Positions 6,640 to 16,305 of a stretch of 39,515 bases of DNA are shown here, in pieces. The stretch lies in contig CANKNL010000001.1 in assembly GCA_947483345.1 (NCBI GenBank), forward strand, positions 1 to 39,515. The letters run 5' to 3'. This stretch comes from Chitinophagaceae bacterium. Its GTDB lineage: Bacteria > Bacteroidota > Bacteroidia > Chitinophagales > Chitinophagaceae. The notes under the pieces are model-generated. The model was not told the origin of the DNA. It was given only the letters and a program-made list of their open reading frames with translations, and did no database searches. The number at the start of each line of letters is the position of its first letter. Position 1 is the first letter of the stretch. The position numbers and the translations under genes are program-made.

Positions 6640-7191
6640 TGTTAAGTGTCGTAGCAAAGGCGTTCGCGACGAAATAAAGTATTCGGAACACGAAAACCAA
6701 TTACCGGAGCGATAGCGAGCCGGTTAACGACGGCCGCCGGAGAGTATGAGGAACGAATGAACGGAGGCGGACGGCGAGCCCCCACAAAGGGGCTGGACAG
6801 GCAGCCCCGGTCGCCCGGGGCAATGGGCAGCACCATAGGAGGCCACCGGAGTATATTTCCCGCAGGGTACGTAGGTGGCCGAACTATGCAAGTGAACCTT
6901 AGCAGCCGTATGCGAATGGACGGAGGGAATGAGCCGTATGGATGCAAGGTGAACGCAGCCTAAGTGGGGCGGCCGGCGAGCACATAAAAATTGGCAGCGG
7001 GTGGCCTGAACCTGACTGAAGTGAATGGATGACGAGAGTAGCGGATGGAGCGCAGCGGAATCAAGCGTAGCGAGGAAGAAATGAACGAAGTGAGGTGAAG
7101 GACACAAGAGCTGCCGTGAGGAATGAGGAGGAACTGCAAGTAGTATGACAAACCTGCGATAGCAGCCCTTGGGCATTGCAGCTGCTGGCAT
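6640..7191 (+). ncRNA. Candidate structured non-coding RNA, about 550 bases
   Basis: This stretch is far richer in G and C than its flanks and purine-rich on the plus strand. It has stems ACCGG/CCGGT (6703-6724), AGCCCC/GGGGCT (6777-6794), GCCCCGG/CCGGGGC with a four-base loop (6804-6821) and GGCCACC/GGTGGCC (6841-6880). Motifs such as GAGCGATAGCGAG, GAGCGCAGCGGA and AAGCGTAGCGAGG recur. The frames through it have no family features. It fits neither RNase P, tmRNA nor a group II intron by eye. Strand and ends are guesses from purine bias and composition, and a degenerate repeat element is the main alternative. Confidence 0.4.
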
Positions 7192-7228
7192 ACTTTTATT
7201 TAAAAAGATTCATGCCAGGTGCTGCAAT
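7175..7228. repeat. Long inverted repeat at the end of the structured stretch
   Basis: Two 17-base arms (7175-7191 and 7212-7228) pair as ATTGCAG/CTGCAAT and CTGGCAT/ATGCCAG around a 3-base mismatch, with a 20-base loop. No T-run follows, so it is not a standard terminator. The 110 bases up to the ATPase gene hold nothing recognised. Confidence 0.6.
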
Positions 7229-7340
7229 GGTTTGGCATATCTACTTGCTGACGACGAATGACGAACACCTTTTTACCGGCTTTAACTACGGAGAGCTGAA
7301 CCGAATTAACAAATGATTATTCTCGTTCGAAGCGAATACT

Positions 7341-9323
7341 TTAAAATCTAATCCTTTGTATTCTTACTGCATTCAAGATTGCCAATAAGGCAACTCCGAC
7401 GTCCGCAATTACAGCCTCCCATAAAGTTGCTATCCCCCCGGCTCCAAGAATTAGTACTATTACTTTTATTACCATTGCTATTGTGATGTTTTGCCAAACT
7501 ATGCTCCTTGTTATTTTTCCGATCTTAATTGCTCTAACAATTTTTGATGGCTGGTCGTTTTGAATAACTATATCAGCGGTTTCAATAGTAGCATCGCTTC
7601 CCAGACCTCCCATTGCAATACCTGCATCAGCCAATGCAACAACCGGGGCATCGTTTACACCATCGCCAACGAATGCAATATGTTTCCCTGCATTTTTTAA
7701 TGCCTGTACCTTCTCAACTTTACCTTCCGGCAGCAAATCCCCATAAGCATTATCAATTCCCAAGGATTCTGCAACTTTTGAAACGACTGCTTGCTTATCA
7801 CCGGATAACATTACTGTTTGTATGTTTAGCTTATGCATTTCATCGATGGCCTGTTTTGCATCTTCTTTTATTTCATCAGCTATAGTTATATACCCGGCAT
7901 ATTTGTCATTAACAGCAATTACTACCACTGTGTCAACCAGGTTATCAATATCAGCCGGATATTCAATATTGAACTTCTTTAATAGTTTTGTATTACCTAC
8001 CAACAAATTCTTGCCTTCAACAGATCCTTTTAAACCATGCCCTGAAACTTCTTCAACATTATCTGCCATTACATTTTTAGCAATTTCTCCTGAATAATCA
8101 ACCACTGCTTTTGCAATTGGGTGAGTGGAATTATTCTCTAATGCTGCTGTTAGTTTAACTAATTCATCTTTCGCATATCCATTTGCAACTACTTCCTGTA
8201 CTTTAAAAACCCCTTTGGTAAGTGTACCGGTCTTATCCATTACTACCACATTCACTTTTGTAATTACATCCAGGAAATTGGAGCCTTTAAATAATATCCC
8301 GTTTTTAGATGCTAATCCAATACCACCAAAATATCCTAAAGGAATGGATACTACCAGGGCACAAGGGCAACTGATTACCAAGAACACCAATGCCCGGTAA
8401 AACCAAATATTGAAAATATAGGGTTGAGCAAAAAAGTAAGGAACTAAACATACTCCAATTGCCAGTGCAAAAACTATGGGCGTATAGATCTTTGCAAAGC
8501 GGCTTATGAATAATTGAGTCTGGGATTTTCTTGCTGTTGCATCCTGCACCATTTCCAATATCTTACTCAACTTGCTATCTTTAAAAAGTGCCTTTACTTT
8601 TATCTCGGAAACCTTGTCGAGATTGATCATCCCGGCAAGTACCTGCTCTCCCTTACGTTTTGTATCAGGCTTGCTTTCACCTGTAAGAGCCGCTGTGTTG
8701 AATGTTCCCGCTTCTGAATTTAATTCCCCATCCAGTGCTACTTTTTCACCTGCTTTTACCTGGATAATTTCATCTAACTGAATTTCGTTGGGGTGAGTAA
8801 CCTGTGCTGATCCATTTCTCAATACCGTTACCTCATCAGGGCGTACATCTAATAATGCCTTAATACTTCTTTTTGCTTTATTAACAGCTGAATCCTGGAA
8901 CCATTCGCCAATAGAATAAAATACCATTACCGCAACACCTTCACTGTATGAACCAATACTGAATGCACCAATGGTTGCTACACTCATTAAAAAGAACTCA
9001 TTAAAAAAGTCAAATCTTATGGCTTTGCGAAAAGCAAGGTTCAACACATTATAACCTGCCAGCAAATAAGCAATTATATAAATGATCAAGTCGAAAGGAA
9101 ATGCCGGATTGAATTTAAAGCCAAAGTTTAAAATCAACATCACTAACAAGATGGCCAGGGAACCTAATAAAGGCAAATGGGTTTTCCATCCTGTGGTATT
9201 TTCTTTTCCATGATCATGTCCATCATTTTCAACATGGTTGTGTTCATCAGTATTTTCAGGCTGATTTGAGTCCGTTTTTTTTGTTACCTCTTTTTCGTCT
9301 GTGTCGCAACATTCCTGTGCCAT
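7341..9323 (-). CDS. Heavy-metal P-type ATPase, Zn/Cd/Pb type
   Basis: This inner-membrane pump would use ATP to expel divalent cations. It has the CPC metal motif (SCPCALV, about residue 318), the phosphorylation site DKTGTLT (about 361), TGES in the actuator domain and GDGVNDAP in the hinge. The last membrane helix, IADVGVALLAILNAVR, has the Asp typical of the Zn/Cd/Pb subgroup. The N-terminus is His-rich with a CC pair (MAQECCDTDEKE) in place of a classical HMA domain. A longer frame opens at 9380 but would overlap the previous gene, so ATG 9323 is chosen. It is the last gene of the metal cluster and follows the export protein by 11 bases. Confidence 0.9.
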   Translation of the reverse strand: MAQECCDTDEKEVTKKTDSNQPENTDEHNHVENDGHDHGKENTTGWKTHLPLLGSLAILLVMLILNFGFKFNPAFPFDLIIYIIAYLLAGYNVLNLAFRKAIRFDFFNEFFLMSVATIGAFSIGSYSEGVAVMVFYSIGEWFQDSAVNKAKRSIKALLDVRPDEVTVLRNGSAQVTHPNEIQLDEIIQVKAGEKVALDGELNSEAGTFNTAALTGESKPDTKRKGEQVLAGMINLDKVSEIKVKALFKDSKLSKILEMVQDATARKSQTQLFISRFAKIYTPIVFALAIGVCLVPYFFAQPYIFNIWFYRALVFLVISCPCALVVSIPLGYFGGIGLASKNGILFKGSNFLDVITKVNVVVMDKTGTLTKGVFKVQEVVANGYAKDELVKLTAALENNSTHPIAKAVVDYSGEIAKNVMADNVEEVSGHGLKGSVEGKNLLVGNTKLLKKFNIEYPADIDNLVDTVVVIAVNDKYAGYITIADEIKEDAKQAIDEMHKLNIQTVMLSGDKQAVVSKVAESLGIDNAYGDLLPEGKVEKVQALKNAGKHIAFVGDGVNDAPVVALADAGIAMGGLGSDATIETADIVIQNDQPSKIVRAIKIGKITRSIVWQNITIAMVIKVIVLILGAGGIATLWEAVIADVGVALLAILNAVRIQRIRF

Positions 9324-9334
9324 ATAAATTATTT

Positions 9335-9949
9335 TTATGAAATAAAAAATGATATAATACCTGTGATTACCAAAGTCCATCCTGTTATTATTCCTGACTT
9401 GTGTTCAAGATTGTGCCAATTCAATTTTAATATCCCTTTATAAGCAAGCCTCACCCATATTAACATGCCGGTAACGGATATGAAAAGATATAATGCTGAA
9501 ATACCTGTAACAGCCCAAAAACCGTGTGTCCCAGCCAACAGGAAATATGCTTCTATTTCCAAACAGGGTGATAAAAACATGCCTACTACCAAAGCCACTA
9601 TGATCTTTTTTTTAGCTAGTGTGGGCTTGGGTACCTGATGTAAGTGAAAATGCTTATGCCGGTGATGCTGATATATAAAGAATGTGCCAATTAGAATTAA
9701 GATAGCTGGGGCAATAAAATGGGTAAAATGTTGAATTATATTTGCAAGCTGCAGCCCTAAAAAAGCCAAACTAATGCCAATTACGATAGTGCTTAAAGCA
9801 TGCGCCAATCCTGAAATAAATGTTACTTTAGTTATTTCCTGTAATGTCCAGTTATCTTTTTTGCCAATAGTTAATACGGGCAGCCAATGACTAGGAATCA
9901 CAGCATGTAACAGGCTTAATAAAAGGCTCCCTATGATTATACTGTACAT
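9335..9949 (-). CDS. Cation-export membrane protein (NicO/RcnA- or TauE-like)
   Basis: The 204-residue protein has about six membrane segments. It has HAVIPSHW near the N-terminus, SGLAHALSTIVIG in the second segment, a His-rich cytoplasmic loop (HHRHKHFHLH, about 94-103) and SPCLEIEAYF further on. The His motifs and His-rich loop recall nickel/cobalt exporters of the NicO/RcnA group, and TauE-like transporters have a similar layout. It lies just upstream of the Zn/Cd-type ATPase in the same direction and so probably exports the same class of metal. Substrate is inferred from context. Confidence 0.7.
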   Translation of the reverse strand: MYSIIIGSLLLSLLHAVIPSHWLPVLTIGKKDNWTLQEITKVTFISGLAHALSTIVIGISLAFLGLQLANIIQHFTHFIAPAILILIGTFFIYQHHRHKHFHLHQVPKPTLAKKKIIVALVVGMFLSPCLEIEAYFLLAGTHGFWAVTGISALYLFISVTGMLIWVRLAYKGILKLNWHNLEHKSGIITGWTLVITGIISFFIS

Positions 9950-10029
9950 TAACTTGTATTTCTGAATAGTTAGTTAAATAAGAAATTATTGAATCTTCGA
10001 GCCGGAAAACTGTTTATTTTTTTGTATCA

Positions 10030-10221
10030 TTAAATTCTTCCCTTATTATTTTTTCGCCTGACAATCAGCATTAAAAGGTAGCCAAAAAGTAATGCAGCAG
10101 CAACAATGTTTATAAAGATTGCAAAGGCTGACCTAAAGAAATCTGTATTAAACAATGAGTAAATATTTACGGCAATAGCCATAAACAAAATATTATACAT
10201 TGAATAGAACAATAGTTTCAC
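10030..10221 (-). CDS. Small membrane protein (63 aa)
   Basis: It has two hydrophobic segments (about residues 8-24 and 32-54) and a basic tail, RRKNNKGRI. It lies between the TolC gene and the cation-export gene with gaps of 130 and 80 bases, in the cluster direction. No family is recognised. Its size and position suggest an accessory subunit of one of the pumps, but it may also be a chance frame in an AT-rich gap. Confidence 0.5.
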   Translation of the reverse strand: MKLLFYSMYNILFMAIAVNIYSLFNTDFFRSAFAIFINIVAAALLFGYLLMLIVRRKNNKGRI

Positions 10222-10351
10222 AATTCAAGTATTTATAATTCACTGGCCTACTTAATAAAAGGTTTATCTATTCCTTTTCCAATTGGCGGGTGTAAACCCT
10301 GCCCCCATGATTTCGCTTAACCGAAAAAAGAGAACAGGGCCTCACCCATGT

Positions 10352-11590
10352 TTATTGATTTAATCCTGACAAATACTGTATGCGCAAAACAGATTGATTC
10401 AGGTCATTAATAGCATTCAAATACTCTGAACGTATATCCCTGGAGGTTTTTAATGCCTGCAGAAATTCCACGTAACCGATCTCGCCATTTTTAAACCCAA
10501 TTTGTGCCTGCCTCAAAATGAGATTACCATTTACCAATGCACTTTTCTCGTAATAAGAAATGTTCTTTACATCTTTCATATAGTCCTGAAGAGCCTGCTG
10601 ATATTGCCCTTTAAGATTTAATAAAAACAATTGATATTTTGTTTCAGCAATCTGCTTGTCAACTTTTGCCGCTTTGATCCTTCCTGCATATGGCTTATAA
10701 AAAATGGGAATCGACATTCCAATTGCTCCGCCCTGGAAACGATGGCCTGCGCCGAAAGATTTCGCAACACCATTTACCTCCTGGGTACCAATAATTGACT
10801 GATTAAAATAGCTTATCGAAAAATCGGGTTTACCCCTGGCTTTTTCAACCCCAATAGCCCTATCAGCAATTTTAATTTGCTGTTGCATATAAGCCAGTTC
10901 GGGATTTTTATTTTGAATGCTGTCCATCATTTCTGCAGTAATGGATAACTTATCTAAGGTGTCGATAAGAACATTGGGTTGCATGACCGAGTTCATGTAT
11001 GTAGCCAATTGATTACGGGCAATAAGGATATCAGTTTCATTTTGCTGGATCCGATTACGTATCTCATTCAATTGAGTTTCAGCAGTTGTTTTTTCCAGCA
11101 GATTCGCTTCGCCGGCTTTAAAACGCAATTCCGACGCCCTGAAAAAACCGGCAAATAAAGTGTCCTGGCTTTGCAGCAGTTTTTTTACTGCTTCATAATA
11201 TGACAACTGGTAGTAGACAGTTTTTACCTGGTACAGCAATTCGTTTTGGGTAATTGCAAGATTAAGCTGACTGCCTTTTGCCCGTTCATTGTAATATGCT
11301 TTTTGATTTTTAAATAGCGACGGATTGGGAATCGGCTGTTCGATGCTAAAGTACGTATCAGCCTTAATGCTGTTAGCCTGTCCATATTGCAACCCTATAT
11401 TTGTTTTCCCAAAATCCCGATAGGTAGAACCAAGGATACGCTGCTGATCAATTTCCAAATTAGAGGAAAGGATGCCGGGGTTATTTTTCAATGCCGTGCC
11501 TATTCCCTGCTGGATCGTTAATACGGGAATTTGAGCATACGCTCTTTGCACTGCTAATAAAAAAATGATGAATAAGATTCTCTGTGCCAT
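10352..11590 (-). CDS. TolC-family outer-membrane channel
   Basis: This is the outer-membrane part of the tripartite pump formed with the RND protein (12895-16059) and the adaptor (11621-12883). The N-terminus is a signal peptide ending AYAQ (about residue 20). Two long helical repeats follow, with the pattern of coiled segments rich in Gln, Leu and Ala (for example NLEIDQQRILGSTY and TTAETQLNEIRNRIQQNET), as in CusC/CzcC. The length, 412 residues, is normal for the family. It starts 30 bases after the adaptor stop and is co-transcribed. Confidence 0.85.
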   Translation of the reverse strand: MAQRILFIIFLLAVQRAYAQIPVLTIQQGIGTALKNNPGILSSNLEIDQQRILGSTYRDFGKTNIGLQYGQANSIKADTYFSIEQPIPNPSLFKNQKAYYNERAKGSQLNLAITQNELLYQVKTVYYQLSYYEAVKKLLQSQDTLFAGFFRASELRFKAGEANLLEKTTAETQLNEIRNRIQQNETDILIARNQLATYMNSVMQPNVLIDTLDKLSITAEMMDSIQNKNPELAYMQQQIKIADRAIGVEKARGKPDFSISYFNQSIIGTQEVNGVAKSFGAGHRFQGGAIGMSIPIFYKPYAGRIKAAKVDKQIAETKYQLFLLNLKGQYQQALQDYMKDVKNISYYEKSALVNGNLILRQAQIGFKNGEIGYVEFLQALKTSRDIRSEYLNAINDLNQSVLRIQYLSGLNQ

Positions 11591-11620
11591 GTGATTCTTG
11601 TTTTTCTTTAAATATTAAAA

Positions 11621-12883
11621 TTATTCTTCCTCTCCCGCATTAGTAAGTATTGCCATGAGATAAAATGATCCATTGGTGACTACTAATGACTTCTCCGGTA
11701 TATTTTCCAATGGAGTAACTTCGGTGTACCCTCCGCTGGTAATTCCTTTTTTAACCCTGATTCTTTCAAATTTATATGATGATTCATTTCCCTTTTGGGG
11801 TTTACCAGGCAGGCTGTCTTGTTTTTGAATAAAAATATAATCGGTACCGCTGTAACTGACCACCGCATTTGAAAGAACAGCCGTAGTTAAGTTATCTCCG
11901 ATGTTTATGAGCCCGATCACATTCATCCCTTCTATGAGTTCTCCGATGTATCCTTTGATTTCTGCATGAATAGGGATTGTTTTTGTTTCGTTTTCAAATG
12001 CACTTCCGATAGAATAGATCTTTGCGGTGAAATTTTTGCCGGGGAGATTGATGAGCGTAAAATCAACATTCTGATTAACTTTTACTTTTTGCAGATCCTG
12101 TTCATACACAAAAAGGTCAAGATGCAAATGAGAATTGTCGACAACTTGCATTAATGCTGTAGATGGATCTACTGTTAAACCAAGGTTTACATTGATCTTT
12201 GCAATATTTCCGTTTATGGGGCTTTTGATGATAATAACCGATGACATATTTTCGGTTGAAATACTTGATGCATTAATTCCAATTAAACTAAACTGGCTTT
12301 TAAGCGAGCTGACTTTTGCTTCCAACGATCTAAAATTTGAAGTTGCCTCTTGTAAAACCCTTTGTGCGCTGACATTTTCTTTTGCAAGTTCCTGCTGCCG
12401 AATGTAATTAGCCTTAGCTAAAGTCAGCTGCGCCTGGGTTTCCAGGTAATCCTGCTTCATTTTTACGAATTCGGGGTTAATGATCGTTGCCAGGGTTTGA
12501 CCTTGTTTTACATTATCGCCTTCCTGCACATTAATGGATTTGATCGTACCGCCTAATGGCGAGGTGATAGTTGCCTTACTCTGAGGCGGTACACTTAAAT
12601 TTCCAGTAGCTTTTAATACGTTGGCAAGATTTTTTTGCTCAAAGCCGCTTAACTGGACATTTATTGCTGCGTATTGCTTCTGAGATATTTCCACTTCCTT
12701 TGAACCTTCTGCGGAGGTTTGTTCGGTAGTGGATACTGAAACAGAATCCTTTTTAGTAACTGTTTCTCTGGCTGAATCGGATTTTGAACTGCAGGAAGTG
12801 ATAAACAATAAAAGTGTCGCCAAAGCAATTATTGCAACAGGCTTGTTTATGATTTTTGATTTAATGCTCTTTATAAATTCCAT
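11621..12883 (-). CDS. RND efflux periplasmic adaptor (CzcB/CusB-like lipoprotein)
   Basis: The 420-residue membrane-fusion protein links the RND pump to the TolC channel. It has a lipobox at Cys31 (FITSC). A lipoyl-like half-motif GGTIKSINVQEGDNVKQGQTLATI (about residues 110-133) and its partner SPINGNIAKINVNLGLTVDP (about 216-235) flank a coiled hairpin. The C-terminal beta-barrel part is typical of the family. No extra heavy-metal-binding domain is present, unlike some CusB-type adaptors. It starts 11 bases after the RND gene. Confidence 0.88.
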   Translation of the reverse strand: MEFIKSIKSKIINKPVAIIALATLLLFITSCSSKSDSARETVTKKDSVSVSTTEQTSAEGSKEVEISQKQYAAINVQLSGFEQKNLANVLKATGNLSVPPQSKATITSPLGGTIKSINVQEGDNVKQGQTLATIINPEFVKMKQDYLETQAQLTLAKANYIRQQELAKENVSAQRVLQEATSNFRSLEAKVSSLKSQFSLIGINASSISTENMSSVIIIKSPINGNIAKINVNLGLTVDPSTALMQVVDNSHLHLDLFVYEQDLQKVKVNQNVDFTLINLPGKNFTAKIYSIGSAFENETKTIPIHAEIKGYIGELIEGMNVIGLINIGDNLTTAVLSNAVVSYSGTDYIFIQKQDSLPGKPQKGNESSYKFERIRVKKGITSGGYTEVTPLENIPEKSLVVTNGSFYLMAILTNAGEEE

Positions 12884-12894
12884 TATTGTCTGTT

Positions 12895-15800
12895 TTAAAT
12901 TGATTTATTTTCTGTTTCTATTTCTTTGTTACCTGTATTTTTCTTCTTTTTACCAGCAAATAAGATATACAGTGCAGGCAATACGATTAACGTCAATGCC
13001 GTAGCCGAGAATATCCCACCAATAACAACCGTGGCGAGTGGACGCTGCACTTCTGCACCTTGTGATGTTGCCAGGGCCATAGGTAGAAAACCAAATGCGG
13101 CAAGAAAGGATGCCATCAATACCGGGCGCAAAATGGCCCGTGTTCCATGTATCACCCGCTCTTTTGCATCTGCCATTCCGGCTTTTTCAAGCTTATTAAA
13201 ATAATTAACAAGCACAATACCGAATAATACCGCCACACCGAATAGGGCGATGAACCCGACCCCCGCACTGATACTAAAATTTAACCCACGCATCCATAGC
13301 GCAAACACACCTCCAATCGCAGAAAATGGAATTGCCGTATAAATGAGAAGAGCTTGCTTGGCAGAATTGAAGGCGGCATATAATAAAAGGAAAATCAAAG
13401 CGAGTGCTACGGGCACGGCAATTTTCAGGCGATTGGTTGCTTCAACCAGGTTCTCAAACTGGCCTCCATAAGTGTAATAATATCCCGGAGGCAGTTTAAC
13501 CTGGGCATCCAGTTTTTTTGATATTTCATCCACTACGGATTTCACATCCCGCCCCCGTACGTTAATACCTATTACGATTCTCCTTTTCGCATCTTCACGG
13601 CTGATCTGGGCAGGTCCGTTAACATAATCAATTGTGGCTACCTGTTGTAAGGGAATTTGCCCGCCACTGGGCAGGGGGACAAAAAGGTAACGAACATCTT
13701 CGATATCCTGGCGGGACGACTCTTTTAAGCGCACGACCAGGTCAAATTTCCGTTCGTTTTCAAAAACTATACCCGCACTTTGACCAGCAAAAGCCGTGCG
13801 TATGATGGTATTTAGATCCTTAACATTAAGACTGTATTGCGCAATCCGGTCACGATTATATGATACGGTTATCTGCGGTAAGCCGGTCACCTTTTCTACC
13901 TGTGGTGAAGCGGCTCCGTTGACCGTTTCGATGATTTTGGCGGTTTTGTCTGCATAAAAAGCAAGTGAGTCAATATTTTCACCAAAGATCTTTACAGCGA
14001 TATCCTGTTTTACCCCGGTCATTAGCTCATTGAATCGCATTTGAATTGGCTGTGAAGCTTCAAAAAATATTCCCGGCATTACCCGCAATGCACTGAGCAT
14101 CGTATCTTGCAAAGATTCCCTGCTATGTGCTGTTGTCCATTCCTTCTGATCTTTCAGAATAATAGTAATATCGCTTGCTTCCGGCGGCATGGGATCGGTA
14201 GGTATTTCCGCACTTCCCGTTTTGCTAACAACTTCTTTCACTTCCGGGAAACGTTTTAAAATTGTTTCTACCTGTTTGTTATTATCAAGGCTTTGCGATA
14301 AAGAAGAGCCTTGCGGTAAAATAGAACTGAAAGTAAAATCCCCTTCTTCAAGTGTGGGGATGAATTCACTTCCCAATCTTGAAAAAACAAACACAGTTGC
14401 GATCAGGAAAATAACTGCTATTCCTATAACTGCAAACTTTCTTTTAACTGCAAAGTTGATAAGCGGTTTGTACCCTCTCTGGAAAAAATCCATTATCCGG
14501 TCGCTGATATTCTTTTTATGAGTTGTTTTCCGGCTGAGTAACAATGAACTCATCATTGGGATATAGGTGAGTGATAGAATCAATGCGCCAATTACTGCAA
14601 ATGATACTGTCATAGCCATTGGCCCGAACATCTTGCCTTCAACTCCTACCAATGTCAGAATTGGTATGTAAACTATCAAAATAATAAACTGGCCAAATGT
14701 TGAACTGTTTGCTACTCCTGCCGCTGACTCAAACACTTCACTGTTCATTTGATCCCTGTTCAAAATACTTACTCCTTTGTGATGCCTGTGGCTTTGTGTG
14801 ATTCTATGAAGAACTGCTTCTACAATGATCACAGCTCCATCTACGATCAATCCAAAATCCAGCGCACCCAGAGACATGAGGTTGCCCGAGACGCCAAACC
14901 AGTTCATTAATATCACAGCAAACAGCATTGATAATGGGATCAACGATGCTACTAAAATACCGGCGCGTAAATTGCCCAGGAATACAACTAAAACGAAAAT
15001 TACTATCAAAGCGCCTTCAAGGAGGTTATGCTCAACGGTATCGATACTTTTATTAACCAGTACTGTACGATCAAGATAAGGTTCTACCTTAACGCCTTCA
15101 GGCAATGATTTTTGAATATCAGGAAGTTTATTCTTTACTGCTTCAACAACATTGGCGCTATTTGAGCCTTTTAGCATCATTACAACACCGCCAACTACTT
15201 CGCCTTCACCATTACGTGTCATGGCTCCGTAACGGATAGCGCTGCCAAACTGGACAATTGCTACATCACGAATCAATACGGGTGTACCGTTGGGATTCGT
15301 TTTTACTACTATTTTACCAATATCTTCTAAAGAAGAAACCAGACCTAATCCGCGAATGAAATAGGCGTTGGGTTTCTTATCAATATAAGCACCCCCTGTA
15401 TTTTCATTATTTTTTTCCAAGGCATCAAATACCTGTGGTATAGTTATATCCATGCTTTTGAGCCTCACCGGATCTATGGCTACCTCATATTGCTTTAATA
15501 AGCCCCCAAAACTATTAACCTCTGCAACGCCGGGAGTACCCAGTATCCGCCTGGCTACAATCCAGTCCTGGAATGTTCGCAGATCAGATGCACTGTACTT
15601 ATTTTCATAGCCCTTTTCGGGGCGCAGGACATACTGATATATTTCTCCCAGTCCTGTACTAACAGGCGCAAGTTCCGGCGTTCCGGCCCCCGGAGGAATT
15701 TCGCCTTCGGCTTCTTTCATTCTCTGGTCAACAAGCTGACGGGCAAAATAAATGTCAACATTGTCTTTAAACACAATGGTAATCACTGATAAGCCGAAGC

Positions 15801-16059
15801 GACTTATACTCCGGATCTCAACCAGGTCAGGCAGAGTTGCCATGCTACGTTCGATGGGAGCGGTTACAAATTGTTCTACTTCCTGAGAAGCAAGAGTAGG
15901 ACTTGTTGTGATAACCTGTACCTGGTTATTTGTGATATCAGGCACAGCATCTATCGGCAATTTGGAAAGAGAAAAAACACCTCCTATTATCAGGGCCAGC
16001 GTTAAAATCCCGATAATCAATTTATTTTTAATAGAAAACAGAATTATTTTATTGAGCAT
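12895..16059 (-). CDS. Heavy-metal RND efflux pump (CzcA/CusA family)
   Basis: The 1054-residue inner-membrane proton antiporter drives metal from periplasm and cytoplasm out through the adaptor and TolC. It starts with a typical membrane helix and KLPIDAVPDITNNQVQV. The fourth membrane segment has GALDFGLIVDGAVIIVEA (about residue 393 on), the DFG-DGA-VE pattern of pumps for divalent cations (CzcA group), rather than the copper (CusA) pattern. Length is normal and the frame is intact. It is preceded, six bases away, by a small membrane protein gene at 16065. Copper or zinc preference cannot be proved from sequence. Confidence 0.92.
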   Translation of the reverse strand: MLNKIILFSIKNKLIIGILTLALIIGGVFSLSKLPIDAVPDITNNQVQVITTSPTLASQEVEQFVTAPIERSMATLPDLVEIRSISRFGLSVITIVFKDNVDIYFARQLVDQRMKEAEGEIPPGAGTPELAPVSTGLGEIYQYVLRPEKGYENKYSASDLRTFQDWIVARRILGTPGVAEVNSFGGLLKQYEVAIDPVRLKSMDITIPQVFDALEKNNENTGGAYIDKKPNAYFIRGLGLVSSLEDIGKIVVKTNPNGTPVLIRDVAIVQFGSAIRYGAMTRNGEGEVVGGVVMMLKGSNSANVVEAVKNKLPDIQKSLPEGVKVEPYLDRTVLVNKSIDTVEHNLLEGALIVIFVLVVFLGNLRAGILVASLIPLSMLFAVILMNWFGVSGNLMSLGALDFGLIVDGAVIIVEAVLHRITQSHRHHKGVSILNRDQMNSEVFESAAGVANSSTFGQFIILIVYIPILTLVGVEGKMFGPMAMTVSFAVIGALILSLTYIPMMSSLLLSRKTTHKKNISDRIMDFFQRGYKPLINFAVKRKFAVIGIAVIFLIATVFVFSRLGSEFIPTLEEGDFTFSSILPQGSSLSQSLDNNKQVETILKRFPEVKEVVSKTGSAEIPTDPMPPEASDITIILKDQKEWTTAHSRESLQDTMLSALRVMPGIFFEASQPIQMRFNELMTGVKQDIAVKIFGENIDSLAFYADKTAKIIETVNGAASPQVEKVTGLPQITVSYNRDRIAQYSLNVKDLNTIIRTAFAGQSAGIVFENERKFDLVVRLKESSRQDIEDVRYLFVPLPSGGQIPLQQVATIDYVNGPAQISREDAKRRIVIGINVRGRDVKSVVDEISKKLDAQVKLPPGYYYTYGGQFENLVEATNRLKIAVPVALALIFLLLYAAFNSAKQALLIYTAIPFSAIGGVFALWMRGLNFSISAGVGFIALFGVAVLFGIVLVNYFNKLEKAGMADAKERVIHGTRAILRPVLMASFLAAFGFLPMALATSQGAEVQRPLATVVIGGIFSATALTLIVLPALYILFAGKKKKNTGNKEIETENKSI

Positions 16060-16064
16060 AATTT

Positions 16065-16244
16065 TTAATGTTTTGTAACAAGCCTATAGTATTTTATCAT
16101 TATACCCGCTATAGCAAACAGCATTAAAACAGACATCACAACTATTGTAATTATCTTGGTAACCTGCATCCATTTAGGTTTTACAGGTCTTTTTATTTTG
16201 CTGTAATCTTTTTTGCTAGGGGCCGATGACTTTGATTTAGTCAT
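16065..16244 (-). CDS. Small single-span membrane protein (59 aa)
   Basis: I translated this frame by hand. It starts MTKSKSSAPSKKDYSKIKRP, has a very basic N-terminal half, then a hydrophobic segment (about residues 30-50) and the tail YYRLVTKH. The stop is five bases before the start of the RND gene. The tight spacing suggests translational coupling and a role as an accessory subunit of the pump, as other RND pumps have small partners. The function is inference. A length just below 60 residues would hide it from many gene callers. Confidence 0.6.
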   Translation of the reverse strand: MTKSKSSAPSKKDYSKIKRPVKPKWMQVTKIITIVVMSVLMLFAIAGIMIKYYRLVTKH

Positions 16245-16305
16245 AACCTCATTTTTGTAAATAAGAAAAATCAGACGTGCAGGTAAAGCACTGCAGAAAA
16301 AGGTA

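Noticed and set aside
6900..6960. Group II intron domain V suggested by two GAGCCGTATG-like words
   Set aside because: The two words (AGCCGTATG) are direct, not inverted, so the domain V hairpin cannot form. No reverse transcriptase is near.
6642..7191. Minus- and plus-strand frames of 63-155 residues in the GC-rich stretch
   Set aside because: Low-complexity Ser, Pro, His and Arg composition, several overlapping frames, and strong stems in the DNA. A structured RNA or repeat explains the open frames better.
9324..9380. Longer N-terminus of the Zn/Cd-type ATPase
   Set aside because: The extra 19 residues overlap the preceding gene and look unlike the family. ATG 9323 gives the expected His/Cys-rich start.
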